DNA of 64,000 nucleotides from G963677085 sp963677085 (GTDB taxonomy: Bacteria; Planctomycetota; Planctomycetia; Pirellulales; Thermoguttaceae). Position 1 is the stretch's first letter. Each line of letters begins with the position of its first letter. The stretch spans positions 4,402,001-4,466,000 of the forward strand of contig CAXXFH010000004.1 in NCBI GenBank assembly GCA_963677085.2, read 5' to 3'. Positions 63,834 to 64,000 of the stretch are shown here, piece after piece. Both the position numbers and the translations under genes were made by a program. The notes beneath the pieces were generated by a model. It had not been told where the DNA came from, searched no databases, and saw nothing but the letters and a program-made list of their open reading frames with translations.

Positions 63834-64000
63834 TATGTCTCGCTCCTATCGTCAGAGGGTCAATACGGCGAATTCGATAAACCGAAGTCTCTCTGGTTGA
63901 CTAGAAGCCGTTTCAAAACTGGTATTAGGTTGTTCGTTTGGCGGACACATGAACCCGAAACCGGTTTCAAACCGCCTCTAGCCGTACGCCTGCGGATTAA
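63834..64000. other. Right edge, no gene seen
   Basis: 167 bp with a GAAACCGGTTTC palindrome at 63957-63968 and related GTTTCAAAAC phrases nearby. No coding sequence is supported. Confidence 0.3.

Overview
The window looks like chromosomal DNA from a planctomycete, probably Pirellulales-like. The grounds are its high GC content, a topoisomerase I with several C-terminal repeats and a lysine-rich tail, a NatB-CPBP fusion, a DUF1207 outer-membrane protein, the futalosine menaquinone route and many hairpin-forming intergenic repeats. No rRNA gene is present, and the only tRNA sequence is a broken half.

Left part (1-46.4 kb), housekeeping and metabolic genes. A partial family-4 glycosyltransferase, a HesB-like protein and a MarR regulator lie on the minus strand. 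Two secreted glycoside hydrolases (GH38-like and GH2 beta-mannosidase-like) follow, then uvrA overlapping a ThiF-family gene, a Ser/Thr kinase and a hybrid histidine kinase. A minus-strand glcD-glcE-glcF glycolate oxidase cluster comes next. After it are a DUF1207 protein, a methyltransferase, an S41 protease and an AAA ATPase. mqnA-mqnC (futalosine pathway) are followed by a NatA/NatB-type ABC exporter with a fused CPBP protease and a deaminase-type amidohydrolase that could supply the missing futalosine-pathway step. hisE, miaA, an ADP-ribosylglycohydrolase, an SGNH hydrolase, topA and a membrane-anchored SurA/PpiD-like protein complete this part.

Boundary (46.4-47.1 kb). A dispersed repeat is followed by the 5' half of a tRNA-Arg(CCT) gene that stops at its anticodon loop. 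An 18-bp hairpin and a 17-bp terminator hairpin come next. This looks like the scar of an integration event and marks the start of an accessory region.

Right part (47.3-64 kb), accessory and defence. A WYL regulator heads a complete MYXAN-subtype type I CRISPR-Cas operon: cas6, cas3, cas8 (devT), cas7 (devR), cas5 (devS), a cas4-cas1 fusion and cas2. The gene order is that of the Myxococcus xanthus dev operon. It is followed by a 41-repeat array with two pairs of identical spacers and decayed repeats at the distal end. Beyond it lie an orphan signal-peptide ORF, a HEAT-repeat protein, a lipoprotein of the endonuclease/exonuclease/phosphatase family, a DUF4062-sugar nucleotidyltransferase-beta-helix fusion and a small unknown ORF. 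The DUF4062 fusion is the best candidate in the window for an undescribed system.
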